Origin: Gadus chalcogrammus
Taxonomy: Eukaryota > Chordata > Actinopteri > Gadiformes > Gadidae
DNA length: 64,000 bases
Direction: 5' to 3'
Assembly: GCF_026213295.1 (NCBI RefSeq)
Contig: NC_079432.1
Location: 13,713,223-13,777,222, forward strand
A program made the translations under genes and the position numbers. Below are positions 1 to 13,575 of this stretch, piece by piece. The notes below the pieces were generated by a model. The model was given only the letters and a program-made list of their open reading frames with translations. It searched no databases and was not told the origin of the DNA. Numbering within the stretch: the stretch's first letter is position 1; each line of letters starts with the position of its first letter.

Positions 1-1035
1 TATATATTTATGGATATTTTCCAAAATGTAAATAGTTTAGTAAATATCCCACGTCTTTATATACCACAAATAAAATGACTCTTTATCAACATCTCGTTCT
101 CAGCAACGTTGGTCGTCCGCCGTGGCATGCCTGGTAACATTCAAATGAACTTCGGAACACAACCAAAAAACTCTGCCATACAGCCCTATTAGATGTGAGG
201 ACACCCTTCGTTTATGTTTTTACTTTGGTATCGTCCAACGCAGGAGCCAATGGATGGCGGTGTATGCCCTTTAGGTTTTAGCGGAAACGGAAGGAAAGTC
301 ATGGCAGGAAATGGAGACACGTCCCTTTGACTTTAAAGGAACAGCAACGAGCCTCAGTGCCAGACCCTCCCGTCACCCTGTCTAAGGATGCACCCCCTAT
401 TTCAATATATATATATATGTAGACAGAGAGCGAGGGAGGGTCGGGCGTGGCTGATGGCTGTGGCTGCTGTCCCTTGAAGGCCCCTGGCTCGTTTTGTTCT
501 ACACAGGGTGCTTCCAGCCCCGGACCACTGTTGCTGGTGAGAGAAAAGTTGCACTTTGTGATTTCCCTTCTGCACGCGCCGGGGAAAGTACACACATCCA
601 CCTTAACTCAGAGGCTGCACCGTGAAAGTGATCCTACGTACAAAATCGATAGGAACAAATAGATCGATAGATACCCATGGACCTGGACCTGGAGGTTCTT
701 CGGGGGACGACCCCTGACCCTATCCCCCACAACCCCCCCCCCAAAAAAAAAGAACCCCTATCCCTTCATCAATGAGTTCGCCGAAATTTTGACATCCGTT
801 AAAAAGTTGGTTCTCAGGGTACAGCTAAGAGCTAATTCTCTCTGGGCAAAACAGTTAAATCAATCAATAAATCAATAAATGAATGAATCAATCGATAAAT
901 CACCTGCTGCTGTATCTCCTTGCTCTCAACACGGTCCCCAAAAAAACAAAAAGTGGCCAACGGGATGGACAGGATGGAGGGGTCGTGGAGGGAGGGTCGC
1001 GGGGACGAGGGAGGCGGCTCCTGGGCACACAGCCC
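1..1035 (-). other. dlgap2 3' untranslated region and flank
   Basis: No second coding region was seen. The stretch downstream of the stop is low-complexity: a short (TA)n at 403-418, a C/A run at 720-752 and an (AATC/AATG) patch at 855-902. No AATAAA was found on the minus strand, so the transcript end probably lies outside the window. Confidence 0.5.
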
Positions 1036-1254
1036 TCAGAGGCGGGTCTGGGCCTCGGGGATGTAGATCTCGATGCTGTCCGCCCGCTCCGTGGCCGAGT
1101 TCTGCCTGAAGGAGGCGGCCCGCTTGGCGGCCAGCAGCCGCCGCCGGGCCTCCTGCCGCTGGCGGTCCTGGAGGTCCAGGGAGCGCTCCCGCGTCACGCC
1201 GCCGCGTCCCTTCGCCGGCCTCTTCGGCAACGACGGCGGCGGCCACTTGCGCTC
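1036..1254 (-). CDS. dlgap2: dlgap2 exon J: last coding exon, Shank PDZ ligand
   Basis: The exon is 219 nt including the TGA at 1036-1038. It runs from ERKWPPPSLPKRPAKG through the basic helix DRQRQEARRRLLAAKRAASF to SIEIYIPEAQTRL. The final QTRL is the class I PDZ ligand that binds Shank in this family. The acceptor is CCCGTCAG/GAG. Confidence 0.97.
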   Translation of the reverse strand, partial: ERKWPPPSLPKRPAKGRGGVTRERSLDLQDRQRQEARRRLLAAKRAASFRQNSATERADSIEIYIPEAQTRL

Positions 1255-1473
1255 CTGACGGGGGGGTTAAGAGAGAGGACACGGGGGGGTTTAGACAGAC
1301 CGACCGACCTGCTGTAGACTGGGATCTGAAGCCTGAAGCACAGGGCCGTGTCGGGCGGGAAGGACATCTTTTTAGGCGTACAAGTATGAAGTGGATTAGC
1401 GCTTTGTGAGCGTCGGCTTTAGGATGGATCTTCGGCTTATCCTCTCACCTTTTATTATTGGGATCCATCGATT

Positions 1474-1538
1474 CTGGTGTGTTAGATCACTCTCAGTGAT
1501 CTAAAACACCAGATCACTCTCAGTGATCTAACACACCA
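1474..1538. repeat. Near-perfect inverted repeat
   Basis: TGGTGTGTTAGATCACT at the left is mirrored by AGTGATCTAACACACCA at the right, with ATCACTCTCAGTGAT present twice inside. The single strand would fold into a long hairpin. Confidence 0.85.
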
Positions 1539-1740
1539 GGGAAATGCTTTCCTGTTTCCCTGTTGGAAATGTATTTGAGCAATACTTTATTTCTTTACTT
1601 TTCTTCCTTACCTCTTGGGGTCTCCCTGATGCGTAATTGTGGTTCTCTGTCTTCATTTGTGTGCTTTCATTTTGTCACTATCTCTACATTGTGAGATTTT
1701 GTCATGCCGCCGCTTAAAAGTCCAGCCGCAGCAGTTTGGG

Positions 1741-1779
1741 TTCAGGGTCAGGGTTAGGGTCAGGGTTAGGGTCAGGGTG
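1741..1779 (+). repeat. Telomere-like TTAGGG/TCAGGG tract
   Basis: GGGTTAGGG and GGGTCAGGG hexamers alternate over about 39 bp. This resembles a short degenerate interstitial telomeric repeat. Confidence 0.6.
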
Positions 1780-2034
1780 ATCTGGGATCCAGCAGTCCTA
1801 CAATGTTAGAGCGTCACTCCTGGGGTGAAACATCACGGGACCTTAGCCGGAAAGATATTCTACCACATGAAACTCAATTGTGTGAATGCATTAATCCTTC
1901 AGAAGGGTACCAGCTACTGCTGGTCGAGTTTGTGTATGCCAATTTGTGAAACCCAGATCCGAGATGGTCTCCCCTCAGACTACAGATATCAATCTAGAGA
2001 CTGATGGGACTAGAGCTGGGGGCCACGGTCTCAC

Positions 2035-2187
2035 CTTCTTCTCGGGGCTCTCCACCGGTTGCCACTGGTTACTCTTGATCTGCTGCAGCTCATCAAACTT
2101 GGCAGTGACGTCGTCGATGGAGAGCTGCAGGAGGTCCCAGAATCCAGCCAGGTCCTGAGAGGTGGGTCTGGGCATGGCACCGGGGTC
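2035..2187 (-). CDS. dlgap2: dlgap2 exon I: C-terminal helical domain, continued
   Basis: The exon is 153 nt (51 codons, phase 0 at both ends), beginning DPGAMPRPTSQDLAGFWDLL and ending VESPEKK at donor AAG/GTGAGA. The string PRPTSQDLAGFWD is a family hallmark. It completes the conserved helical module with KFDELQQIKSNQW. Confidence 0.95.
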
Positions 2188-4067
2188 CTGCCCCGCCACA
2201 GGGGAACACAGCCCACAGGGAGGGGAGGGGGAAGAGTTACGTATTTTTTGTCCAAATGCAATCGTCATTTGCTTCCCAATCCCAACGTTGTTCAGCCCAC
2301 TGTGACAAAGAGACACGCGGCTGTATAGCACTCAATGTTTTTAAGATGTAAAATGTTAATTAAAGCACGTGTAGGACAAAAGAAATGTAGAAAATCCTGG
2401 AAATAATCGAAATCGGTCCTATGTCTTAACGACCGACGTTAACATCAACCAGGTGCGGAGTTGCAACGTTGCAATGTTGCAGCATGACACAACCTAAAGG
2501 TGTTCCCAGAATGCACTGCTTGTCACCACTGTGGGGCAGCAGCACCCCACTGGCTCCTCGCTGCAGACGGAGGCATGGGGGGGGGGGGTTGGGTTCTGTT
2601 GCCCGGGAGACCCCTCTGCAGTGGGGGGGCGACGGCCCACACCGAGGGACAGATCGGCCCGTCGGTGTGTCACGGCTAACCCTGAGCCCGCCTCCGTCTG
2701 AGCCCACCTTACATAAACCACAAGAGACGCTCACTGTTCAGTTGGTTAGTTCCACCGTTTGCTTTCAAAGTTGTCAATTATTACATAAGTTCTATGCTGT
2801 GTTGAACATTGCATAGATCATATTTGATGCCGTCATGTTATGAGATGATTATATGCATCAATGTTAGCCTTCAAAGCAATATTTCACCCAGTTTGCATGT
2901 GAGATACACAGGGCACTTGTTGGGGTACCTGTGGACCGTGTGCTGCTCAGGCCTCTGAAGATGGCTGTTTATAGGCTGCAGAGAACAGACTTTAGCAAAG
3001 ACAACACTGCCTGAGCTGGAGACGGAGTGGGACCGACTGGTAAGAAACACAACACCCTCTGGTCCCAATGGCCTTTAGGCAACCGATGAAAACACTGGTG
3101 GGTTACAGCGTTGGATTCCTTTCTACAGCCAATCACCATGCAGGGTCGGATTCAAATGAACTGCTTAAACTAATATAACAAAAATGAGCTAAAGGCTGCA
3201 ACTCAATGCCAGTAGCAGGCTAGTTTTCTTTACTCATCATGCATGGCTCTTTTCTGATCAGTCGAATGTCGGCTATGATGACGCGTTATTCAAAGAAGTA
3301 AAATAGTCTCAACATTAATCTGCAAATTAATGTACACATTGGACCACTTACAGGGGAGCAAACACACCTTTGTGAAGTGTTGAGAGCGTAACTTAAACAT
3401 TCGGGCAATGTCGGTAGGCTCAGTGCAGGTGATGGTCAATCACATGAAAGGGCACAACATTTGGAGATTCACATTGTGGTTGATGTTGATGTTAGGTGGA
3501 TTTAAAGCCACCTTTCCAAAATGGATGGAATATTGCTCTCAGTACATTGGCAGGATATCCTAGTGATGAGTGAGTGACTCCTAGACAAAGGGGTTCTCTA
3601 CATGAACCCCATGTTCACAATATGTCACAACCCCTAAATTATAGAAAAGATCACCAGAACAATAAAATTGATTGACATGTCGAGTGATCTGCTCCGAGAT
3701 CAAAGTAAATGGAATGTCTGACTTTGACCTTTGAACCTCGAAGTGGGTTGACCCCACCTGTGAGTTGGGTCCCCAGTGTCGCAAGGGCGATGCGATCGCT
3801 CTGAAACCGCTAGGAGACATGTGAGGGCTCAGGGCAATCTTATGACCTGTCACTGGCAACGGTACAATACATTTATCACTGCGCTATCTACAGGGAGAGA
3901 GGGGTGCCAAAAGGAAGAAAGAGAGGGAGAAGAAAGAGGTTAAGAAAGAACGGGACGGATGTCCACATGATGGGGCAGGGCAGGGCAGAGTTAGGGCTAT
4001 CCCTGTACAGTGAAGCACAGAAAGAAAAGGAGAAAGGAGAGGGACAGTGCCCTAAGGATAGGCTACG

Positions 4068-4226
<159 letters not shown>

Positions 4227-4381
4227 CACAGAGACACAGAGACAGAGATAGACACACAAAGAGACATAGAGACAGAGAGACAGATAGACAGAGATAGAGT
4301 CAGTGACAGAGAAAGAGAAAATAAAATAGAGAGAGAAAGAAAGCCAGGAAGAAAAAAAGAGAAATGAGAGAGATCCAGGTA

Positions 4382-4501
<120 letters not shown>

Positions 4502-4859
4502 CAGACAACCACCTACTGAAACCCTCCTCCTTCCTAATATGTGCTGAATAATTAGAATCTGAAAGTGGTCCAAAGTTCTCTGTGACAGTTTCCCGAGAGG
4601 CCAACAATGAGCCTGGCTGGCAGTTCATTATTCAAACTCCTGGATCCTATTTAAACCCAGCGATAGCAACACACAGTAATGGATTGTAGGAGTCTCTGCC
4701 TTTTATTGGGATAACCCCCCCCCCCCCCCCCTCCCACCAGCACCCACCAGCGCCACCCAGGGTGGTTAGCTGCTACTACATGTGGACGGAACTTGTGTCG
4801 GGCCGATGTTATTGTTTGTGCGGTGCAACAGACTGAGGGACTGAGTCCTCTCCACTCAC

Positions 4860-4951
4860 CATGTTCTGCTGACAGAGCCAGTAGAACTGTTGGAACTTCT
4901 GGGACATCAGCAGCTGAGCACTGCCCACCGCACTCCGGATCCTACCCAGGA
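4860..4951 (-). CDS. dlgap2: dlgap2 exon H: C-terminal helical domain
   Basis: The exon is 92 nt: two bases completing isoleucine, then 30 codons LGRIRSAVGSAQLLMSQKFQ to WLCQQNM, with donor ATG/GTGAGT. This block is almost invariant in DLGAP proteins and forms part of the helical domain near the C-terminus. The acceptor is CACAG preceded by an uninterrupted 24-base C tract, an unusual pyrimidine tract. Confidence 0.95.
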
Positions 4952-5747
4952 CTGTGGGGGGGGGGGGGGGGGGGGGGGGTACACATAACACATACATGCG
5001 TACAGACGTACATACATACGTATGCACAAACATATGTATTTACGTACATACGTACAGACATACATGCATGCGTATGTACATACATATATACAAACATACA
5101 CGCATGAGTAAATACGCACACACATATAAACATACATGAATGCGCAATAATACACAAGTGCAGGTTTGACTGGTTTTGTCGGAGTCACTGCAGTGGGTCT
5201 ATTGTATCGGGTGCTAATAATACACCTCGCTTTGGAGAATGTACTTTTTCGACAGGGGGTATTGAGAATTTCTAGGCCTGTGTCCCAGTGCTGTTCAAAC
5301 ACAAAGCCACGGTATTCAAACAGAATCATCTCATCCGGACGCCAAGACTTGATCTGCGGCGGTGATTTCACTGAAGCGAGTTTGCGATTTGGGGGTAGAT
5401 GGGGGGGCGATTGAGCTTTTGCAAATAGAGAATCAAATATTGGCAGTAGCTTAACCTTCTAAATATATGTGGATTACAGCTCTGGTATAAGAACTCTAGG
5501 GAGAAAATCTAGATTCACTTCATAAAAACACACTTTAGTGTCTGCAGCACTCAAACACAACCGTGTTCCACCTCTGATTTTGTGACGCCATTCCTACAAC
5601 ACAACCCAAATAACAATGCAAAGAACCCAAAAGGCAATCATAATATATCAATGGTTATGGATATTATGACTGTAGCTATATTAGTAGTATTATGGTTGTT
5701 ATTCTTATTATTATAATTATGTGTATTTTTACCCTTCGGACACTCAC
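4952..5747 (-). other. dlgap2 intron G-H with ACATACG-type cryptic repeat
   Basis: Positions 4981-5155 are a degenerate (ACATACGT) purine-pyrimidine repeat. The rest shows nothing recognisable. Confidence 0.7.
4956..4979 (+). repeat. Poly-G run abutting the exon H acceptor
   Basis: There are 24 G on the plus strand, which read as poly-C in the transcript and end three bases before the acceptor AG of exon H. Confidence 0.95.
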
Positions 5748-6163
5748 TCTCCTCGGACAGGTCGTGCTCCTCCGCCTCGCGCTCCATCTCCTTGCACCAC
5801 CCCTCCATCCGCTTGCTCTCGGCGTGCAGCAGCTGCATGAACCAGCCCCCGTCCCGGGCCCTCGGGGAGCCGTCGGCCCCCTCCAGGCTGGGCTCCGACA
5901 GCCAGGGGTCGGGCTGGGGGCTGGGGGGCCCGCTGCTGGAGGGCCGGTAGTCCTCGCGGTAGCTGAACAGCCCCTGGGTGCGCACCGTGCGCACCGCCCC
6001 GTACGCGGTGGGCGTGCTGGGCTCCGAGTGGCGGCCGAAGCCGCCGCCGGCGCCCATCCCCCCGAACTGCAGGCCCTTGTCCTCCATGGAGGGGAAGCCC
6101 TCCAGCTCCATGTCGGCCTGCACCGCTGCCGTCACGCTGTTGGAGCGCTTGAAGCGCCCGTGC
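5748..6163 (-). CDS. dlgap2: dlgap2 exon G: start of the GKAP C-terminal homology region
   Basis: The exon is 416 nt, split in phase at both ends (R before, I after). It begins HGRFKRSNSVTAAVQADMEL and contains EDKGLQFGG, RHSEPSTPTAYGAVRTVRTQ, GLFSYREDYR, PDPWLSEPS and GWFMQLLHAESKRMEGWCKE, then ends EREAEEHDLSEE. The second half begins the conserved helical C-terminal domain of the family. GC content is very high, as in the other long coding exons. Confidence 0.95.
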
Positions 6164-6489
6164 CTTCGGGGAGGGGAAGGAACGGCGGTGAGACGGTGAC
6201 CGGTACTCCGTCGGTCGGGGAGGACCACGAGCGGGTTTAAACATGTCTACACAACGAGAGGGCCAGCGTTCTATCGAGGCAGAGGAGCTACGTCAGCGAA
6301 CGCATAGCCCTTTTCCTGTCTCACTCCGTCGCTATCAGGGCTACGTCAACGTGGGGTTGGGGGGTGAGGTCTCATGTTGACCTCACTGTAGACACCATAT
6401 ACAGTGTTTGTTCCTGGATATTTAGGAAGGAGTGTTTACTGTTTGGGGAAACAGAGTTGGTAATGGCTAGCTATGCATCGGCGTCTTAC
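6164..6489 (-). other. dlgap2 intron F-G
   Basis: This is a short 326-bp intron with GTAAGA and AG ends. Nothing else was seen in it. Confidence 0.85.
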
Positions 6490-6575
6490 CGTTTGTTGTC
6501 TTCCACCTGGATGCCTATGGAATGGAACTGGGGAAGACCTTTGCTCTCACACTCAGAGTCCGTGGCAGACTCCAC
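6490..6575 (-). CDS. dlgap2: dlgap2 exon F: short exon with second GIQV motif
   Basis: The exon is 86 nt: 28 codons plus two bases, from VESATDSECESKG to VEDNK, with acceptor TTCCCCAG and donor ACG/GTAAGA. FHSIGIQVEDNK matches the second of the paired LC8 sites known in GKAP-type proteins (HSVGVQVED in mammals, from memory). With the SIGIQ/V junction from exon E it forms a tandem pair about 23 residues apart. Confidence 0.93.
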
Positions 6576-7684
6576 CTGGGGAACACAAGACAGGAGAGCT
6601 CACCTTCATTCCTCTGTAGACAATATGTCAACATGGAAGGACTACTTTTAAGAGGAACGTAACTTTTCAACATAATAAAGCATCCTATGTTTTTAGAATT
6701 TGCTTTTTACTGCTCAATAATTTCATAGTTTGGCTAGTTTCATTTTACTGCATACCTCCACTGTCCTGTACACAAAACGGGAGGCTGTTTGTTTCTATTT
6801 ATAATTTAAAAGCTGCAAGCATATGGATTTACAAGAATATCTACCTAAACAACAAGGTGCAACATTTCCAAAGTTATAAGCAGATATATTTATAGTCTAG
6901 ACATTTAGGTTGACTTTCTCAAGATCGCAAGTTTAACATTTCAACTAGCTGGCAGCTTTAAATAACCAGGACATTTCTGTAGTCATTGCTGATCGATCAT
7001 GATTTAAATAGTGTTATCAATAAAATCCCATTCTATACCTGATATATTCTAAAAACAAAAAATGCTGGCAAGCCCGTACCTCTCTCTTTGTTTACAAGAT
7101 TCTTACTTTCGACCCTAGTTAGTCTTCGCTGTTGCACAGACATTCAGAGTGGTCAGAACACTTTGGATTTGTGTTACGGTAATTCTGAGGTCTCTCGCCT
7201 ACACCCACTGGGAGGGGCTTAATCTTACACATTGTGACTTTAACATCTGAAAGGCAGTATTATCAACGAGATGATGTGGATGGGGAGATCAGTGCTGGCT
7301 CACCTGAGACGGTGACAGTATTGTCGTGACGTGATTGGCTGATGCTGGATGCATGGAAGACAAGGGCAAGCATGGTGATGAAGATGATGGTGATCATGAG
7401 GATGATAATGACTCTACCAATGAGCTATTTTATGATTCATTGCGTGGCAGGTGGTCTATCATAAGAGAGCACAACATCAAGTTATATAGCCTCCATTGAG
7501 CAAGATCAAGTAATGGATGACTGTCTTTGACCGCGAGCTGATTCCACGGGTGAGCTGATCAATAGAGGCCTACTCACCCTGGCCTGGGGCCCGCTCAAAT
7601 GAATTCAGATCAAATGTCAACAGCATGCAGATTACTCATCACAGTAAAGTAGGACAACAAGATCCATCTGATGAGGGGCATGTT

Positions 7685-8510
<826 letters not shown>

Positions 8511-8532
8511 CGGCGGCGGCGGCGGCGGCGGC
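8511..8532 (+). repeat. (CGG)7 trinucleotide repeat
   Basis: Seven CGG units lie immediately inside the intron, three bases past the donor GT of exon E. They are read as CCG in the transcript. Confidence 0.9.
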
Positions 8533-8537
8533 CCCAC

Positions 8538-8947
8538 CTGGATGCCGATGGAGGAGCGCGGCGTCTTGAGGTACTCCTCGGCCTTGGACACCAGCACGGC
8601 CTTGTCACAGGTCTGCACCGAGGTGTGGCTGCCGCCCAGCGAGGCGTGCCGCTTGCCGCCCATGGAGGCGGCCGACGCCGCCTCCATGGCCATGGTGGCC
8701 GCCTTGCCGCTGTCCAGGCTGTCGGTGGAGTTGTAGATGGCGCGGCCCAGGCTGTCGGTGGTCCACAGCCCCGCCCCGCTGGCCCGCGGGGGGCGGCCCT
8801 CCAGGTAGGCGTCCTGCGTGGACTCTGTGCTGCTCTGGGCTGTCACAGAGATAAGAGGCTTGGTGGTGGTGGTGGTGGGGGTGGTGGAGGTGGGGGTGGC
8901 GGGGGTGACGCGGGGAGGCACGGGAGGCGGGGTCTTCTTGGTGTGGC
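8538..8947 (-). CDS. dlgap2: dlgap2 exon E: proline-rich KTPPPVPPR exon
   Basis: The exon is 410 nt, beginning with two bases that complete a glycine codon split with exon D or the candidate cassette exon. It carries KKTPPPVPPR (SH3-ligand-like), an expanded Thr/Pro run, KPLISVTAQSSTESTQDAY, YNSTDSLDS and KAVLVSKAEEYLK, all typical of DLGAP2. It ends SSIGIQ at a CAG/GTGGGG donor, so the next exon's valine completes a GIQV dynein-light-chain-type motif. A (CCG)7 repeat lies three bases beyond the donor GT. Confidence 0.95.
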
Positions 8948-10017
8948 CTGAGGGGAAGGACACAGCTGCGGGGGGGGGGGGGGGGAGAAGGGGTGGGGTT
9001 TGGGGGGGTGGGGGCGTATGGATCACGGAGGTGGGTGGTGGGCGGCAGAAGGGTTGTAGGAGGTAGAGGGGGGGGGAGACGAGGTATGACGAACGGATAC
9101 AGAATGAGAGAGAAAGGGGGAGGGGGGGGGGGGGGGTCAGAAGCAGCTTTTGGTGTAGAGAGTCAGAGCGGAACAGAATCACAGAAGCATCATGGGTAAG
9201 AGGGCAGCCGGCCCGCTGGCTGGTCCGGGGGAGGGAGGGGTTAACTCCGACTCTTGGCCGCTTGGAGAAGAGAGGTCAGGAGAAATGATTGAAGTAAGTG
9301 AAAGTAGAAGCGAGGCCAGCCGGGAATGGGTGGACATGGTGTGTCGCTGCGAGAGAGAGAAGAGGGCCCTGGGGGTGTGCAGGAGGGAAGGGTTCCCTCC
9401 TCGATGCAAACGAGAGAGTTGGTTGGGCGGAGGTCGACCAGATGGACCAGGTGGTACGGTTGGACGAGACCCAACGCGATAAGAAGTGTCCTTTTTGTAA
9501 CAGAGGCTAAGGCACGCTATGGTGAAGCTGCTTGAATAAAGTGTTACTCCAGACACGCGCCCCGATGAAAAGGTAAATATATATAAATATACTGGATTAT
9601 CACCATGTGCACACCCTTGGGGGTAGTGTAAATTCACATCAGCCAATCACGTGAGACCCACTTTGCTACCAATTATGGCCCTTAGCCCGCCTCCTAATGA
9701 AACAGAGTTCATTGGTTGTCTCCCATCCATTGGCTCTAAAGAGTAAGAAGCAACCACTAACAAGCTGTTTCCTCTACACAAGGTCAAGACTAATGCTGCG
9801 CCCACTCTTGCAGTGTTTTTAGGTCAAGCCAAGACTTACATTGTAAAGATAAACAGGGAACTAGATTCCCTAACCGTTTCTCACCATTGTGTTATTGCAA
9901 CAACTGAGTGCAATGAAGGGTTGGATTAACATGCAATACATAAGATAACTGTATGGCTGTATGGCTTCAATATATTTTTCCAAAAGATAAATGCCAATGT
10001 GCTTTTTATATCATTAT

Positions 10018-10060
<43 letters not shown>

Positions 10061-10143
10061 AAGACAGTGATTCATAGACCTGCAACAAATCAACAAAAAT
10101 ACCTGTTTCAAAAGGTAGGGGGCTCTATGTGACACGCACACCG

Positions 10144-10408
<265 letters not shown>

Positions 10409-10587
10409 CAACAGACCGCCATCCATCTTGCCACCTGTGTTGTGGGACTGAGTGCTCAGAGCAATTGATTCTTCCTAATTAGACAATGTTAACGAGGCTT
10501 TCATAATGATTGCAAATACTAATGTCATCATAGGTGTGGCTGATCAATTCTACAGGCACATGTGTGCACACATACACAGTAAGACAT

Positions 10588-10760
<173 letters not shown>

Positions 10761-11520
10761 CACATAGGCACACATGCATAAACATTTCTAAACTAAAGGT
10801 GAATAAACCAGAATGAATACTCATTTTTAACACCTGTTATGTAATTCTATGCTGTTGTTTTAAAGATGCCGTCAGAGGATGTATTTTGGTGGAGTGTTAT
10901 TGCTCTGCAAAACAGGATCAAGATTTGGAGCCTGTTCGTATTATGTAAAAGAGGTGACTAAAAGTGGGTCACGTCGTGCTCATAGCGGAGAAACGTTTAA
11001 TATGATAAAATCCACCATTCATGCTTATCTCTGCTCTCACTGCTTTGCCTTTTTATCAATTTAATACGGTCGCTTCCTATTTCATTCAATTTTTAAATGA
11101 CAATGTCACCTAAAATAGCAGTTCCGGACTGGGGTATGCTTAGCTACTGCTGCTTTACATTGAAGTTACTTGCACATGTTATCTTTGTGAAGCTTCATGG
11201 CGTTTGAATCCCACCGACAGATTGGCACTAGATTTAATACAATCAGCCCACTGTTAAAAATGCTGCTCAGACAGCCTGGACATGAATGTTTACCTCGAAA
11301 AATACAGACTAATCTCTCAACAGATGGGAAAATGGATGACCAAACCCTATCCCAAGCTCAAGACAGAGAGACAAATTACAATTGCACTTTAACATTTCAA
11401 CTAATTTCACCAATACGATTCTTCTTTACATCTTTCACACTTTTTTACTAAACTAAAAATACAATGCAGCCACTCTACAGAACAGCCTGAGATTTAAGGT
11501 GAAGTATTGGATTATAACTA

Positions 11521-11929
11521 TGGGTAATGCTACCTAGCAGAGGAAATAGCAGGGAGGCTAGAAGGGTACCTGGAGGGTACCTACAGCTAGTGGGTAATGC
11601 TACCGAGCAGAGGGAATAGCAGGGAGGCTAGAAGGGTACCTGGAGGGTACCTACAGCTAGTGGGTAATGCTACCTAGCAGAGGAAAGAGCAGGGAGGCTA
11701 GAAGGGTACCTGGAGGGTACCTACAGCTAGTGGGTAATGCTACCTAGCAGAGTAAAGAGCAGGGAGGCTAGAAGGGTACCTGGAGGGTACCTACAGCTAG
11801 TGGGTAATGCTACCTAGCAGAGGGAATAGCAGGGAGGCTAGAAGGGTACCTGGAGGGTACCTACAGCTAGTGGGTAATGCTACCTAGCAGAGGAAAGAGC
11901 AGGGAGGCTAGAAGGGTACCTGGAGGGGG
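11521..11929 (+). repeat. 70-bp minisatellite, about six units
   Basis: Units start at 11521, 11591, 11661, 11731, 11801 and 11871, each beginning TGGGTAATGCTAC and ending GGTACCTACAGCTAG. The last is cut short where the candidate cassette exon begins. Units differ by only a few bases. Each carries GGTACCTGGAGG, which on the minus strand reads as a donor-like CCAG/GTACC. Confidence 0.97.
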
Positions 11930-11976
11930 CTGAGCCCTGTCCACGCTGCAGGAGGAGGGGAGGCGAAACTGGATCC
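11920..11976 (-). CDS. dlgap2: Candidate 57-nt cassette exon in the dlgap2 intron
   Basis: The stretch has acceptor GCCTCTTCCAG and donor CCTCCAG/GTACCC, contains no stop, and both enters and leaves in phase 1. It could therefore sit between exons D and E without a frameshift, adding about 19 residues that include FRLPSSCSVDRAQPPP. The donor sequence recurs in every unit of the adjoining 70-bp minisatellite. DLGAP proteins vary in length at this spot, just before KKTPPPVPPR, which fits, but no residue match to a known isoform was seen. Confidence 0.35.
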
Positions 11977-13575
11977 CTGGAAGAGGCAAGCGACAGCAGT
12001 TAGGGAAGCAATACAGAGCGAAACACATCATTAACACACACACCGTGAGGACTGTCTCTCTGTATACCTACCGTTAACATACGGTACAACGCCTATTGTT
12101 TCATTCACACTTCTATGAAATGACTGAGAAGTATATTGTTATGAAGAGGAGCTCCACAGGGGAGTGGGGTCAAATTCTGGACCCATATATTACAGTTATA
12201 CTTCATGGCTGATTACTATCATCTTATATCAATGTCCAGCCTTAAATGTGTTCCTGTTCTCACAATGTCTCCTAATGTCCATGACAAATAAGCGGACAAC
12301 ATTCATAGGCAACACTACACACAAAACGTGACTGGCTGACCAAGTATCTGTATCCATTCTTTAATTGATCGTTGGAAATGCTATTCTTCCATGTTTACTG
12401 CTCAAGCAGTTTATAGAAATTAGGATTGTAATAACAGCGAAAGGCAAAAAAAACAAACAAAGTAAGATTAACCAAGAAAGTTAACATAACCTCTATTCAA
12501 TGTGACCGTTACAGGGCGATAGCAAAACTAATCCCTACTGGTCAAAGAGGCTAGGGTGAGGTGAATCTACAAAAGGCAGGCCAGCAGTACTCCACCAGCC
12601 CCCATGCATTATCCAACTCTCAGACCAGGCAACACGGTGGCACTCGGGGGCTGAACATTCAGTAGGCTACAATAAGCATACAAAAAGACAGACCAAGAGA
12701 TAAACAGAACGTAGCACTCTGGACATTTAAAAGCTGAAATCTATGGGTTGTAGATTCAAAGTTTTCCAATTCTCACATTTGCATGGAATGTTGGCTACTT
12801 ATTTAAAGCATAGTATCACAATTATCTGGATAATTCATAATGCTCATCAAAGGATTATAGCTTATAGATAAAACACTCTTCGTATTAACATGTAAGCATA
12901 CAATAGCTATGATATAATTTCATGATTACTATTAAAATGCTATTGCTAGAAAGCATTGACGAGACTTAGAAGAGAGACGGAGACAGACATTCACAGATCA
13001 AGCATTGACTTGGCCAGACAGCATTCTTCACTGTGTTGGTAAAGAGCACATATAAAATGAGAGTGAATTTAAAAAAGAGTAACGACACACTACACCATTT
13101 TATTTTAGATTGCAGCCATCTAAAAGTAAAATCACACCAGGTGGATTTCGATGTAAAGTAAAGTGAAGTTTTTTTTCCATGTAGGTGCAAATCAGAGCAT
13201 ACCTAGAGCAGTCTACCTTTTGTCACCTCAAGATGGCAGCAAACTGCCAAAAGCGATTTAGTGTGTCGTGTCTCTTTAAGCATTCTGTTTCTGTCAAGAC
13301 GCTGCAGTGTGTGTAGGTGGATCCAGACATTGATGAGACAGCGACAATTAAACACAATGAATTGTTTTCTCTCAATGTATTATAGGGTCATTTTTGGTCA
13401 TTACTGAAAGCCAATGCACAAATATGAATATCTTTCTCTAAATTGTATCAATTTTTTGACTGGGTTAAGAAGCTTGCAGAGTATGTTGAGCACATGTCCA
13501 GGTATCTTTTTTTTCATTTTAAATCTCCTTTCACTCATAAAAGTAAGTCACATTTTACATGAACGTAACTGCACT

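Larger units (their letters stand above)
1255..2034 (-). other. dlgap2 intron I-J
   Basis: This 780-bp intron has GT-AG ends. It contains a near-palindrome at 1474-1538 and a short telomere-like tract at 1741-1779; nothing else was recognised. Confidence 0.8.
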
